A stretch of DNA of 64,000 bases from Variovorax boronicumulans (lineage in GTDB: Bacteria; Pseudomonadota; Gammaproteobacteria; Burkholderiales; Burkholderiaceae_C): contig NZ_VEDO01000007.1 of NCBI RefSeq assembly GCF_007677875.1, forward strand, positions 62,001-126,000, given 5' to 3'. Positions 34,839 to 43,047 of this stretch are shown here, piece by piece (the stretch's first letter is position 1; each line of letters starts with the position of its first letter). Under the pieces are notes generated by a model. That model was not told where the DNA came from and did no database searches. It worked only from the letters and a program-made list of their open reading frames with translations. Made by a program: the position numbers and the translations under genes.

Positions 34839-35506
34839 GTGGTTTCCTGGACGAAGCCACCGCGCGCGCGGAGATCGTGCGCGTGGGCGCCAGCCTGTTC
34901 GCACGCGGCTATGTGCACGCCACGGCTGGCAACATCAGCGTGCGCCTGGCCGACGGCTACCTGATCACGCCGACGGACGCCTGCCTGGGCGCGCTGGACC
35001 CGGCGCGCCTGGCGCGGCTGGACGAAAACGGCCAGCAGACCGGTGGCGACCGCGCCAGCAAGACCATCGTTCTGCACCGGCGCATCTACGAGGCCAGCGC
35101 GGCCACGGCCCAGCCCGCGCGCTGCATCATCCACACGCACAGCACGCACCTCGTGGCCTGCTCGCTACAGGACGAAGGGGCCACCGAGCTGCTGCCGCCG
35201 ATCACGCCGTACTTCGTCATGAAGGTGGGCCGCGTGCCGCACATCGGCTACCGCCGCCCGGGCGCACCCGAGGCCGCCGAGGCCGTGGCCGACGCCATCG
35301 CCCAGTACCAGCAGGATGGCAGGCCGATCCGCGCCGTGATGCTCGCGCGGCTGGGCCCCAACGTCTGGCACGACAGCCCGGCCGCGGCCATGGCCGCGCT
35401 CGAGGAACTGGAAGAGACGGCACGGCTTTGGATGCTGACGCAACCGCAGCCGCTGGATGACGGACAGATCGAGGAGCTGCGGCAGCAGTTCGGTGCCAGC
35501 TGGTGA
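34835..35506 (+). CDS. otnC: 3-oxo-tetronate 4-phosphate decarboxylase (class II aldolase family, OtnC type)
   Basis: 223-aa class II aldolase/adducin-fold protein. Metal-binding histidines are visible in 'CIIHTHSTHLVACS' and a third in 'VPHIGYRRPG'; 'GYVHATAGNISVRLADGYLITPTDA' gives the phosphate/metal-loop region. OtnC converts 3-oxo-tetronate 4-phosphate to dihydroxyacetone phosphate plus CO2, feeding lower glycolysis. Start overlaps otnK. The family length is normal. It is the last gene of the operon; no hairpin terminator is visible after it. Confidence 0.9.
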   Translation: MSGFLDEATARAEIVRVGASLFARGYVHATAGNISVRLADGYLITPTDACLGALDPARLARLDENGQQTGGDRASKTIVLHRRIYEASAATAQPARCIIHTHSTHLVACSLQDEGATELLPPITPYFVMKVGRVPHIGYRRPGAPEAAEAVADAIAQYQQDGRPIRAVMLARLGPNVWHDSPAAAMAALEELEETARLWMLTQPQPLDDGQIEELRQQFGASW

Positions 35507-35567
35507 ATACACCTCCGTCTAGAATCGCCGGCTGTTTGCAAACCAACCGGGACGAGGAATTCTGAGC

Positions 35568-36089
35568 ATGTACCAGGAAGACAAGGACGACACCCAGCGC
35601 GTGGGTCTGTGGATCACCTTCGGCATCGTGGCCCTGGTGGTCATCAGCACGGTCAGCGCCATGGTGGTGCGCCAGCTGCAGAGCATCGAGGTGCCGGCCG
35701 CTGCGGCCGCCGCACCGGCAGCGGCCGTGGTCGTCGTCGAAGAGATCGTGTTGATCGAAACCCCGATGGCCGGTGACCTGGCCGCCACGCTGTACTTCGG
35801 CACGGGCGAATCCGCGCTGCCCGCCGATGCCGCACCGCTGATCGGCGCCGTGGCCCAGGCCCTGGCCGCCGCGCCGTCACGCAAGGTCGTGCTGTCGGGC
35901 TTCCACGATGAAACCGGCGACGCCGCCAGGAACGCCGAGCTGGCCAAGCAGCGTGCGCTGTCGGTGCGCGCCGCACTGCTCGCCGCCGGTGTCGACAAGT
36001 CCCGCATCGCGCTGCGCAAGCCCGAGGTCGCGACCGGCAGCGGTTCCGACCAGGAGGCACGCCGCGTGGAGCTGCGTCTGGTCGACTGA
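35568..36089 (+). CDS. OmpA-family protein with N-terminal membrane anchor
   Basis: 173 aa: a short cytoplasmic tail, one transmembrane helix (residues ~13-34), an Ala/Pro/Val linker and an OmpA-C-like peptidoglycan-binding domain (~65-172) with 'LYFGTGESALPADAAPLI' and 'LSGFHDETGDAARNAELAKQRALSVRAAL'. The usual 'D-x9-R' peptidoglycan contacts appear as Asp in 'HDETGD' and Arg in 'KQRAL'. Probably an inner-membrane-anchored envelope protein. Single-gene unit with GAGGAA Shine-Dalgarno and its own terminator. Confidence 0.88.
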   Translation: MYQEDKDDTQRVGLWITFGIVALVVISTVSAMVVRQLQSIEVPAAAAAAPAAAVVVVEEIVLIETPMAGDLAATLYFGTGESALPADAAPLIGAVAQALAAAPSRKVVLSGFHDETGDAARNAELAKQRALSVRAALLAAGVDKSRIALRKPEVATGSGSDQEARRVELRLVD

Positions 36090-36109
36090 GCGCTTGGCGC
36101 CTCGACAAG

Positions 36110-36133
36110 AACCGGGCCTGGCCCGGTTTTTTT
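36110..36133 (+). terminator. Rho-independent terminator after OmpA-family gene
   Basis: AACCGGGC-CTG-GCCCGGTT stem, 8 bp, followed by TTTTT. It separates the OmpA-like gene from the sia operon. Confidence 0.92.
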
Positions 36134-36225
36134 ATGGGCCGACGGCCCACATGTCTTTCGTGTTGTGTCATGTGCCTGACATGCGGCCTTCATAACATTT
36201 CCTCACATTTGAGGATGCGCGTCCC

Positions 36226-37458
36226 ATGTCCGCAGTTGCCGAGTACCTGACCGATTCCCGTCCCCGTTTCCGCCAGCCCAGTGCCGCCGACCTGTGCTCT
36301 GCGGTGCCGTGCATGACAACCGACGAGACCAACGAGAAGGTCATGGAGATGTTCAACCGGCACCGCGACCTGGCCAGCCTGCCGGTGGTGGAGGGGCGCC
36401 GGCCCATCGGGCTCATCAACCGCAGCATCTTCCTCTCGCAGATGAGCAAGCAGTTCCGCATGGAGCTGTACGGGCGCAAGAGCTGCATCGCCTTCATGGA
36501 CAAGGAACCACTCGTCGTCGATGCGGCCATGGACATCGACACGCTGACCTTCAAGGCCGTGGAACACGGCGAGAAGGCGTTGTCCGACGGCTTCATCATC
36601 ACGCAGGACGGGGCTTTCGCGGGCGTGGGCAGTGGGCTGCAGCTCATGCGCGTGGTGGCAGACATCCAGGCTTCGCGCCACCGGCAGATCATGCACAGCA
36701 TCGAATACGCCAGCGTGATCCAGCAGTCCACGCTGCGCAGCTCGCGCGAGGCGCTGGCGCGCGTGTGCCCGGCGGCCAATCTGGTCTGGGAGCCACGCGA
36801 CGTGGTCGGCGGCGACTTCTACCAGTTCAGCGAAGGCGAGGGCGGCTGGTTCGGCGCGGTGGCCGACTGCACGGGCCACGGCGTGCCGGGCGCGTTCATG
36901 ACGCTGATCGCCTCCAGCAGCCTGACGCAGGCGCTCGCGCAGCACGGCCCGCACGACCCGGCGCTGCTGTTGGGCGCCGTCAACCGCAGCATCAAGCTGA
37001 CGCTGGGCCAGCAGGGCGGGCAAGACGCCACCCCGGGCTCGGACGACGGCATGGACGCGGCCTTTTTCTGGTATGCGCCCGGCGAGCGACGCCTGGTGTT
37101 CGCCGGGGCGCGGCTGGCACTGTTCGTGCTGCGTCCGGGCGCCGCGCAGGTCGAGCTGATCGAAGGCCAGCGCAAGGGCGTGGGCTACGTGGACAGCGAT
37201 CCCGGCTACGCCTGGCACAACCACAGCCTTTCGCTCGAGCCTGGTGGCCTCGTGTTCATCACCACCGACGGCCTGATCGACCAGGTCGGCGGCCCGCGCG
37301 CGATCGCATTCGGCAAGAAGCGCGTGCGCGATGCCTTGCTGGCTGCGCCTGCGCGCACGCCGGCGGCCGTCAACCGCGCCGTGCACGACGCACTGCGGAC
37401 CTGGCAGGGCGAACACCACCGCCGCGACGACCTGTGCTTCTTCAGCTTCTCCGCCTGA
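36226..37458 (+). CDS. siaA: SiaA-like PP2C (SpoIIE) phosphatase with CBS domains
   Basis: 410 aa. Residues ~18-150 form a tandem CBS-like module ('AVPCMTTDETNEKVMEMF', 'SLPVVEGRRPIGLIN'), and residues ~195-408 a PP2C phosphatase with metal-binding aspartates in 'DVVGGDFYQF', 'VADCTGHGVPGAFMT', 'ITTDGLIDQ' and a C-terminal 'RRDDLCFF'. First gene of a four-gene operon equivalent to siaABCD, in which SiaA dephosphorylates SiaC. The Pseudomonas SiaA is membrane-bound with a HAMP domain; here the sensor is soluble CBS, suggesting adenylate-type ligand sensing (inference). Confidence 0.9.
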   Translation: MSAVAEYLTDSRPRFRQPSAADLCSAVPCMTTDETNEKVMEMFNRHRDLASLPVVEGRRPIGLINRSIFLSQMSKQFRMELYGRKSCIAFMDKEPLVVDAAMDIDTLTFKAVEHGEKALSDGFIITQDGAFAGVGSGLQLMRVVADIQASRHRQIMHSIEYASVIQQSTLRSSREALARVCPAANLVWEPRDVVGGDFYQFSEGEGGWFGAVADCTGHGVPGAFMTLIASSSLTQALAQHGPHDPALLLGAVNRSIKLTLGQQGGQDATPGSDDGMDAAFFWYAPGERRLVFAGARLALFVLRPGAAQVELIEGQRKGVGYVDSDPGYAWHNHSLSLEPGGLVFITTDGLIDQVGGPRAIAFGKKRVRDALLAAPARTPAAVNRAVHDALRTWQGEHHRRDDLCFFSFSA

Positions 37459-37466
37459 ACGCCGCC

Positions 37467-38039
37467 ATGCCACCGAACCCGATCGCCGAGAAGTACGGCT
37501 CCTTCTTCCACCTGGCGCGCGAGCACCAGGTGATCTTCTACTACATGGGCTACTTCTCGCAGCACATCGTGGCGGCCATGGCCGACGCCGTGAAGCTGCA
37601 GCTGGAAGTGAGCGGGGTGGCCGGCCCCACACGGCGCAAGCTGTTCTCCTGCTTCATCGAGATGGCGCAGAACATCGTGCACTACTCGGCCGACGCGCTG
37701 ACGCCGCCAACGCAGCGCGAGGGCGAGGTGCGCCATGGCGCGGTCTGCATCCGGCGCGAGGGCGACGGCAGCTTCCTCCTGCTGTGCGCCAACCCGGTGG
37801 AGGCCCGCATCGCCGAGGAGCTGCGCGGCAAGCTCGAGGCGCTGCACAGCATGACGCTGGACGAGATCAAGCAGGCCTACCGCAAGACGCTGCGCGAGGA
37901 GACGCCCGAGGGCAGCAAGGGCGCGGGCATCGGCCTTCTGACCGTCGCACGCGATGCGCGCGAGCCGCTGCAGTTCGACTTCGACGCTGCCGATGGGGCC
38001 GACGGCGCGCCGGTCTTCTACCTCAAGGCGGCCATCTGA
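37467..38039 (+). CDS. siaB: SiaB-family protein kinase
   Basis: 190-aa protein of the SiaB/DUF6272 family, a GHKL-like serine/threonine kinase. Blocks: 'FYYMGYFSQHIV' near the N-terminus, 'FSCFIEMAQNIVHYS' (N-box-like helix with Glu/Asn) and 'EGSKGAGIGLLTVARD' (glycine-rich ATP lid). It phosphorylates SiaC, opposing SiaA. Begins 8 nt after siaA, with siaC 31 nt downstream. Confidence 0.9.
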   Translation: MPPNPIAEKYGSFFHLAREHQVIFYYMGYFSQHIVAAMADAVKLQLEVSGVAGPTRRKLFSCFIEMAQNIVHYSADALTPPTQREGEVRHGAVCIRREGDGSFLLLCANPVEARIAEELRGKLEALHSMTLDEIKQAYRKTLREETPEGSKGAGIGLLTVARDAREPLQFDFDAADGADGAPVFYLKAAI

Positions 38040-38070
38040 GGCATCCGCCTCGCACCGACACGAAACACGC

Positions 38071-38460
38071 ATGGACAACCTCTACATCGCCCCGACGCCC
38101 AGCTCGCCCGAGGTGGACTTCCGCTTCGACCAGCACCAGCTGCACCTGCGCGGCGAGTCCTATCCCGAGAACGCCGCCGCCTTTTACGGCGAGGTCATCG
38201 CGCAACTCAAGCGCTACCTGGCAGAGCAGGACGGGCGCAGCATTGCCGTGCACATCGCGCTGGCCTACTTCAACAGCTCCAGCACCAAGATGCTGTTCAA
38301 CCTGATCGAGGCGCTCGACGACGCAGTGGAGGCCGGCAACCAGGTGGCATTGCACTGGTACCACGATGCGGAGGACGACACCATCCTCGAGTTCGGCGAG
38401 GAGCTGCGCGACGACTTTCCGGCCATCGCCTTCACGAGCCACCCGGTGGAGTCCGCCTGA
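38071..38460 (+). CDS. siaC: SiaC-family switch protein (DUF1987)
   Basis: 129-aa STAS-like protein. The segment 'LAYFNSSSTKMLFNLIEAL' (residues ~64-82) corresponds to the phospho-acceptor region of SiaC, where Pseudomonas has Thr68; here the matching position appears to be a serine (S69-S71) with Thr72 nearby. Unphosphorylated SiaC binds and activates the SiaD diguanylate cyclase. Its TGA directly abuts the siaD ATG. Confidence 0.92.
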   Translation: MDNLYIAPTPSSPEVDFRFDQHQLHLRGESYPENAAAFYGEVIAQLKRYLAEQDGRSIAVHIALAYFNSSSTKMLFNLIEALDDAVEAGNQVALHWYHDAEDDTILEFGEELRDDFPAIAFTSHPVESA

Positions 38461-39195
38461 ATGGACGCGCTCGGCGATGCGTCCGACCTGTTCGCGGCCG
38501 AACACCGTGCGCTGCTGGCCGCGCGCGCGGCCCACGCGGCCGGCCCGGACGGCGCCCACGCCGCGCTGGGCGAGCTGCTGGCCGCCTACGAGCGGCTGCT
38601 GCGCGAGACGCGCCGCCTGGTGCGCCGCAGCGACCGCGCCGAGCTGGAGATGACCCAGCTGAACCAGCGCCTGCAGGACCTGGCCGGCGAACTGCAGTAC
38701 CGCGCCACCCACGACCCGCTGACCGGCGTGCTGAACCGCGCCGCCATCATCGAGCGCGTGAACCAGCTGTTCGCACGCAGCGGGCTCACGCTGATCGTGC
38801 TGGACATCGACCACTTTAAGCGCGTGAACGACAACTTCGGCCATCCCATCGGCGACCAGGTCATCCTGGGCGTGGTGGCCTGCCTGCAGCAGGCGGTGCC
38901 GGCCCAGGGCCTGATCGGCCGCGTCGGCGGCGAGGAGTTCACCTTGCTGCTGCCGCACGACGACCCCGAGTCGGCCGAGGCCGTGGCCCAGCGCGCACGC
39001 CGTGCCATCGAGGCCCATGCCTTCGGCCTGCCCGACGGCAGCCGCGTGACGGCCAGCTTCGGCATCAGCTGCATGCCTTGCGGCGCCAGCTTCGACGAAG
39101 CCTACGGGCAGGCCGACCAGGCGCTGTACGCCGCCAAACGCGGCGGCCGCAACCGCGTGGCCCACGCCGGCGGCGACCTGCAACTGCACGATTGA
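38461..39195 (+). CDS. siaD: SiaD-like diguanylate cyclase
   Basis: 244 aa: an N-terminal helical coiled-coil-like region (~residues 10-78, where SiaC would bind) and a GGDEF domain with active 'GGEEF' (156-160), 'HDPLTGVLNR' and 'LDIDHFKRVND'. No RxxD inhibitory site precedes GGEEF, so product inhibition may be absent. It would make cyclic di-GMP when SiaC is dephosphorylated, promoting surface attachment or aggregation. Confidence 0.92.
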   Translation: MDALGDASDLFAAEHRALLAARAAHAAGPDGAHAALGELLAAYERLLRETRRLVRRSDRAELEMTQLNQRLQDLAGELQYRATHDPLTGVLNRAAIIERVNQLFARSGLTLIVLDIDHFKRVNDNFGHPIGDQVILGVVACLQQAVPAQGLIGRVGGEEFTLLLPHDDPESAEAVAQRARRAIEAHAFGLPDGSRVTASFGISCMPCGASFDEAYGQADQALYAAKRGGRNRVAHAGGDLQLHD

Positions 39196-39284
39196 CATGC
39201 AGCCCCAACGCTTGCCCGCTTCGCGCGGTCCGCTGCCCCCTGCGGGGGCGCGTCAGTGCCTGCTGGCGGCCGGGCGCCACTGAC

Positions 39285-41480
39285 ATGCCCGGACTTGCCT
39301 GCGCGCCGGCACGGCCCGGCGCGATCCTGACGGCCGCGGCGGCGCGCGACTGGCGCGTGCTCGTGGTCGATGGCGACGAGGCGGTGCACGCTGCCGCGCA
39401 GGCCGGCCTGCAGGGCCTGGTGCTGTTCGGCGCGCCCGTGCTGCTGCTGCAGGCGCGCAGCGAGGCCGAGGCGCGCGCCGTGCTGCGCCGCGAGCGCGAC
39501 CTGGCCGTCGTGTTGCTGGGCGTGGACGCGCCGCCGCACACCGATTGGGGCCTGGTGCAGTTCCTGCGCGAGGGCCTGGCCCTGCGGCACACGCGCATCG
39601 TGCTGCGCAGCGAACAAGCCGTCCCGGCGCTGGAGCAGCTGCTGCGCTACGACATCGCCGACTGCCGCAGCAAGGCCGAGCTGGCACCGGCGCGGCTGCA
39701 GGCCACCGTGGCCGCCGCGCTGCGCGCCTACGAGCAGCTGTGCAGCACCGAGGCCAGCCGGCGCAGCCTGCAGCGCATCGTGCAGTCGGGCACCGCGCTG
39801 CTGGAGCAGACCAGCCTGCAGGCCTTCGCCGCCGCCGTGATCACCCAGCTGGCCGCGGTGCTGGACGTGCCCGAGGAGGGGATGCTGTGCCTGCGCGACG
39901 GCACGGCCACCGACGGGGGCGGCCAGGTGCTGGCCGCTTCCGGCCGCTTCGCCGGCCTGGCCGGCCAGGCGCTGCAGGCCCTGCCTGCCTGCCGCTCCGT
40001 GCAACTGCTGCGCCGAGCGCTGGTGCAGGGCGGCAACTGCCATGGCGAGCAGGGCGGCGTGGCGCTGTACCTGGGCCGGCGCGACGGCCAGGACATGGCC
40101 GTCTACGTGCAGGCGCCGCGCCTGCGTAGCCGGGCCGACCGCCAGCTGCTCGACGTGTTCTGCACCAACCTGCGCACGCTGCGGCACAACCGGGGCCTGC
40201 TCGAGCGGCTGCACCAGTCGGCCTACTTCGATGCACAGGTCGGCCTGCCCAACCGCGCGCACTTCATCGAGAAGGTGGACGCCTGCGCGCGGCGCGGGGC
40301 GCGCAACCACATCCTGGCGCTGCTGGACATCGACGACTTCAGCGCCGCCAACGACGTCATGGGCCACCGCTTCGGCGACCGCCTGCTGGCCGCCGTGGCG
40401 CGCAGGCTGGCCGAGGCCGTGCCGCCCGGCGTGCTGCTCGCGCGCGTGGGGCCGGACACCTTCGGCGCGCTCGGCACCACCGAGCAGGTGGTGCCGCAGC
40501 GCCTGCTGGAGTGCGTGCGCCAGCCCGTGCTGGTGGACGGCGTGCCCCACAAGGTCACGCTGACCTGCGGCCATGTGCTGCTGCCACAGGTGGCGCAGGC
40601 CGGTGTCGACCTCGTCAAGGACGCCACCATCGCGCTCAAGCGGGCCAAACGCGACCACCGGGGCCAGGACCTGCGCTACGCCGAACAGATGGGCGCCGAG
40701 GCGCGCGACCGCGCGCTGCTGCTGTCCGAGCTGCGCACTGCCATCGACGAGGCGCGCCTGTACCTGGTCTACCAGCCGCAGCGCGACCTGCGCACCCAGG
40801 CGCTGGTGGGTCTGGAGGCGCTGCTGCGCTGGCGCACCGAGGACGGCCGGCTGGTTCCGCCGGACCGCTTCATCCCGGTGGCCGAGCATTCCGGCCTGAT
40901 CGTGCCGCTGGGCCAGTGGGTGCTGGCCAAGGCCTGCACCACCATGCGCGAGATGCTGGACCTGGGCTGCGCGCCGCGCCGCATGGCGGTCAACGTCTCG
41001 GTCGCGCAGCTGCGCGACCCGGGCTTTTTCGAAACCGTGCGCGGCACGCTGGCAGCGCATGGGCTGCAGGGCCACCACCTGGAGCTGGAGATCACCGAAT
41101 CGGTGGCCGTGCTGCCCACGCAGCTGCTGGAGGCCACGCTCTCGGCGCTGCGGGCGCAGGGCATCACGATCGCCATCGACGACTTCGGCACCGGTTACTC
41201 CTCGCTGAGCTACCTGGAGCGGCTGCCGCTGGACCGCATCAAGATCGACCGCGGCTTCGTGCGCCAGTTGCGCGAGGCCCAGGGCGCGCGCATCGCCGAG
41301 ACCGTCACGCAACTGGGCCGCAAGCTGGGCCTGCAGGTGCTGGCCGAAGGCATCGAGGACGCGGCGACCTGGCAGGCGCTGTTGGACATGGGCTGCCACG
41401 AAGGGCAGGGCTTCCACATCGCGCCGCCCATGGAGCGCGGCGCCCTGCTGGACTGGCTGCGCGTCCCGGCGCTGGTCTGA
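39285..41480 (+). CDS. EAL phosphodiesterase with pseudo-receiver, DUF3369 and degenerate GGDEF
   Basis: 731 aa. Order: receiver-like domain (~20-140) in which the phospho-Asp position reads 'VVLLGVDAP' rather than LLD, DUF3369-like sensor (~150-300), GGDEF-like domain with 'VGPDTFGAL' in place of GGDEF (inactive as a cyclase), and an intact EAL domain: 'GLEALLRWR', 'NVSVAQLRD', 'ELEITESVAV', 'IDDFGTGYSSL', 'KIDRGFV', 'AEGIED'. Predicted cyclic di-GMP hydrolase, placed 89 nt after siaD so it can oppose SiaD. ATG at 39285. Confidence 0.9.
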   Translation: MPGLACAPARPGAILTAAAARDWRVLVVDGDEAVHAAAQAGLQGLVLFGAPVLLLQARSEAEARAVLRRERDLAVVLLGVDAPPHTDWGLVQFLREGLALRHTRIVLRSEQAVPALEQLLRYDIADCRSKAELAPARLQATVAAALRAYEQLCSTEASRRSLQRIVQSGTALLEQTSLQAFAAAVITQLAAVLDVPEEGMLCLRDGTATDGGGQVLAASGRFAGLAGQALQALPACRSVQLLRRALVQGGNCHGEQGGVALYLGRRDGQDMAVYVQAPRLRSRADRQLLDVFCTNLRTLRHNRGLLERLHQSAYFDAQVGLPNRAHFIEKVDACARRGARNHILALLDIDDFSAANDVMGHRFGDRLLAAVARRLAEAVPPGVLLARVGPDTFGALGTTEQVVPQRLLECVRQPVLVDGVPHKVTLTCGHVLLPQVAQAGVDLVKDATIALKRAKRDHRGQDLRYAEQMGAEARDRALLLSELRTAIDEARLYLVYQPQRDLRTQALVGLEALLRWRTEDGRLVPPDRFIPVAEHSGLIVPLGQWVLAKACTTMREMLDLGCAPRRMAVNVSVAQLRDPGFFETVRGTLAAHGLQGHHLELEITESVAVLPTQLLEATLSALRAQGITIAIDDFGTGYSSLSYLERLPLDRIKIDRGFVRQLREAQGARIAETVTQLGRKLGLQVLAEGIEDAATWQALLDMGCHEGQGFHIAPPMERGALLDWLRVPALV

Positions 41481-41544
41481 GCGATGCCCCTGCGCCGACC
41501 GAGCTTCTCGGGGTCTGCCCGGGGGACGATGCTGTAATGGTCCG

Positions 41545-42870
41545 ATGGTCGATGCAGGATTCGGAACGCGTGAGACGCCGGGCGCGCGGCTGCTGGTCGT
41601 GGGCGGCGGCATCGCCGGGCTGGAGATCGCCACCGTGCTCGGGCGGCAGTGGCGCGGGCGGCCCGGCGCGCCCACGGTCACGCTGCTGGACCGCGACGCC
41701 GCCCATGTCTGGAAGCCCATGCTGCACACCATCGCGGCCGGCACGCGCGACATCGCGACGCAGCAGACCACCTACGTGGCCCAGGCGCGCGATGCGGGCT
41801 TCGTCTACCAGCCCGGCGCACTGAGCGGTCTGGACCGCCAGCGCCGCGTGGTGCAGGTCGCCCCGCTGCATGCCGAGGACGGCCGCCTGCTGGTGCCGGC
41901 GCGTGCGCTGCCCTACGAACTGCTGGTGCTCGCGGTGGGCAGCCAGGCCAACGACTTCGGCACGCCGGGTGTGGCCGAGCATTGCCATGCCATCGATTCG
42001 CGGTTGCAGGCCGACGCCTTTTGCCGCGAGGTGCGGCTGCGCATGCTGCAGTGCGTGGCCATGGGGCAGCCGCTGTCGATCGCCATCGTGGGCGGCGGCG
42101 CCACCGGTGTGGAACTGGCCGCCGAGCTCGTGCAGCTGACCGAGACCGCCGAGGCGTACGGCGCCCGGGGGCTGGCCAATCGCATCACGATCACGCTGCT
42201 GGAGGCCGGGCCGCGGCTGCTGGCCGCGTTCCCGCGCGACATCTCGGCCGCCACGCAGCAGCGCCTGCACTCGCTGGGCGTGCGCGTGCGCACCGGCACC
42301 CAGGTCCAGGCCGCGCGCGCTGAGGGTCTCGAACTGGCCGATGGCAGCCTGCTCGCGGCCACGCTGCAGGTCTGGGCCGCCGGCGTCAAGGGCCCCGCCG
42401 TGCTGGCCGGGCTGGACGGGCTGGAAACCAGCCGCAGCCAGCAGCTTGTGGTCAAGCCTTCGCTGCAGACCACGCGCGACGATGCCATCTATGCCGTCGG
42501 CGACTGCGCCAGCCTCACCCTGCCGGGCAGCGAACGCCCGCTGCCGCCGACGGCGCAGGTCGCCCACCAGCAGGCGCGGCACCTGGTGCGCCACCTGCCC
42601 GAGGTGCTGGCGTCCGGGCGGCCGGTGCCGCCGTTCCGCTTCCGCGACTTCGGCGCACTGGTCTCGCTGGCCGACTACGACGCCTTCGGCTCGCTGGGCC
42701 GTTTCGGCTTCTTCGACGGCGGCATCGTCCGCGGGCGGCTCGCGCAGCTGAGCCACGCCATGCTGTACCGCAGCCACCAGGCGCGTCTGCACGGCTTCTG
42801 GCGCGGCGGGCTGCTGTGGCTGGCCGACCGCATCCAGGCGCGCGTGCGGCCGCCGATCCGGCTGGATTGA
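41545..42870 (+). CDS. Type II NADH dehydrogenase-like FAD oxidoreductase
   Basis: 441 aa. FAD-binding 'LLVVGGGIAGLEIATVLG' (residues ~16-33), NADH-binding 'IAIVGGGATGVELAAELV' (~178-195), 'VWAAGVKGP' and 'IYAVGDCASL' (second FAD contact), matching NDH-2. A C-terminal amphipathic stretch ('FWRGGLLWLADRIQARV') fits monotopic membrane binding. It would pass electrons from NADH to quinone without pumping. No Shine-Dalgarno is clear before the ATG. It stands as a single gene. Confidence 0.9.
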   Translation: MVDAGFGTRETPGARLLVVGGGIAGLEIATVLGRQWRGRPGAPTVTLLDRDAAHVWKPMLHTIAAGTRDIATQQTTYVAQARDAGFVYQPGALSGLDRQRRVVQVAPLHAEDGRLLVPARALPYELLVLAVGSQANDFGTPGVAEHCHAIDSRLQADAFCREVRLRMLQCVAMGQPLSIAIVGGGATGVELAAELVQLTETAEAYGARGLANRITITLLEAGPRLLAAFPRDISAATQQRLHSLGVRVRTGTQVQAARAEGLELADGSLLAATLQVWAAGVKGPAVLAGLDGLETSRSQQLVVKPSLQTTRDDAIYAVGDCASLTLPGSERPLPPTAQVAHQQARHLVRHLPEVLASGRPVPPFRFRDFGALVSLADYDAFGSLGRFGFFDGGIVRGRLAQLSHAMLYRSHQARLHGFWRGGLLWLADRIQARVRPPIRLD

Positions 42871-43047
42871 CGCATTCCTGACGCGCAGGAATCCGGCAGC
42901 GGGAGTGCCGGCTCCAGGGCAAACGATCGCCCCCCGCCGAGCGCGTGCGTGTCCACCTGCGGTTAAGACCTCTTGAAAATCGTTCGCTGGCCGTGCGGCC
43001 GGCCGGTGCCTAGACTGCCCATCCACTGAACGGCACGAGGTTTTCCG

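Noticed and set aside
39196-39284. GC-rich stem (CCCC-CTGC-GGGG type) and inverted GTCAGTG/CACTGAC after siaD as a terminator
   Set aside because: No T-run follows and the next gene starts directly after it, so intrinsic termination is not supported. It may be another dispersed intergenic sequence but has no second copy in the window.
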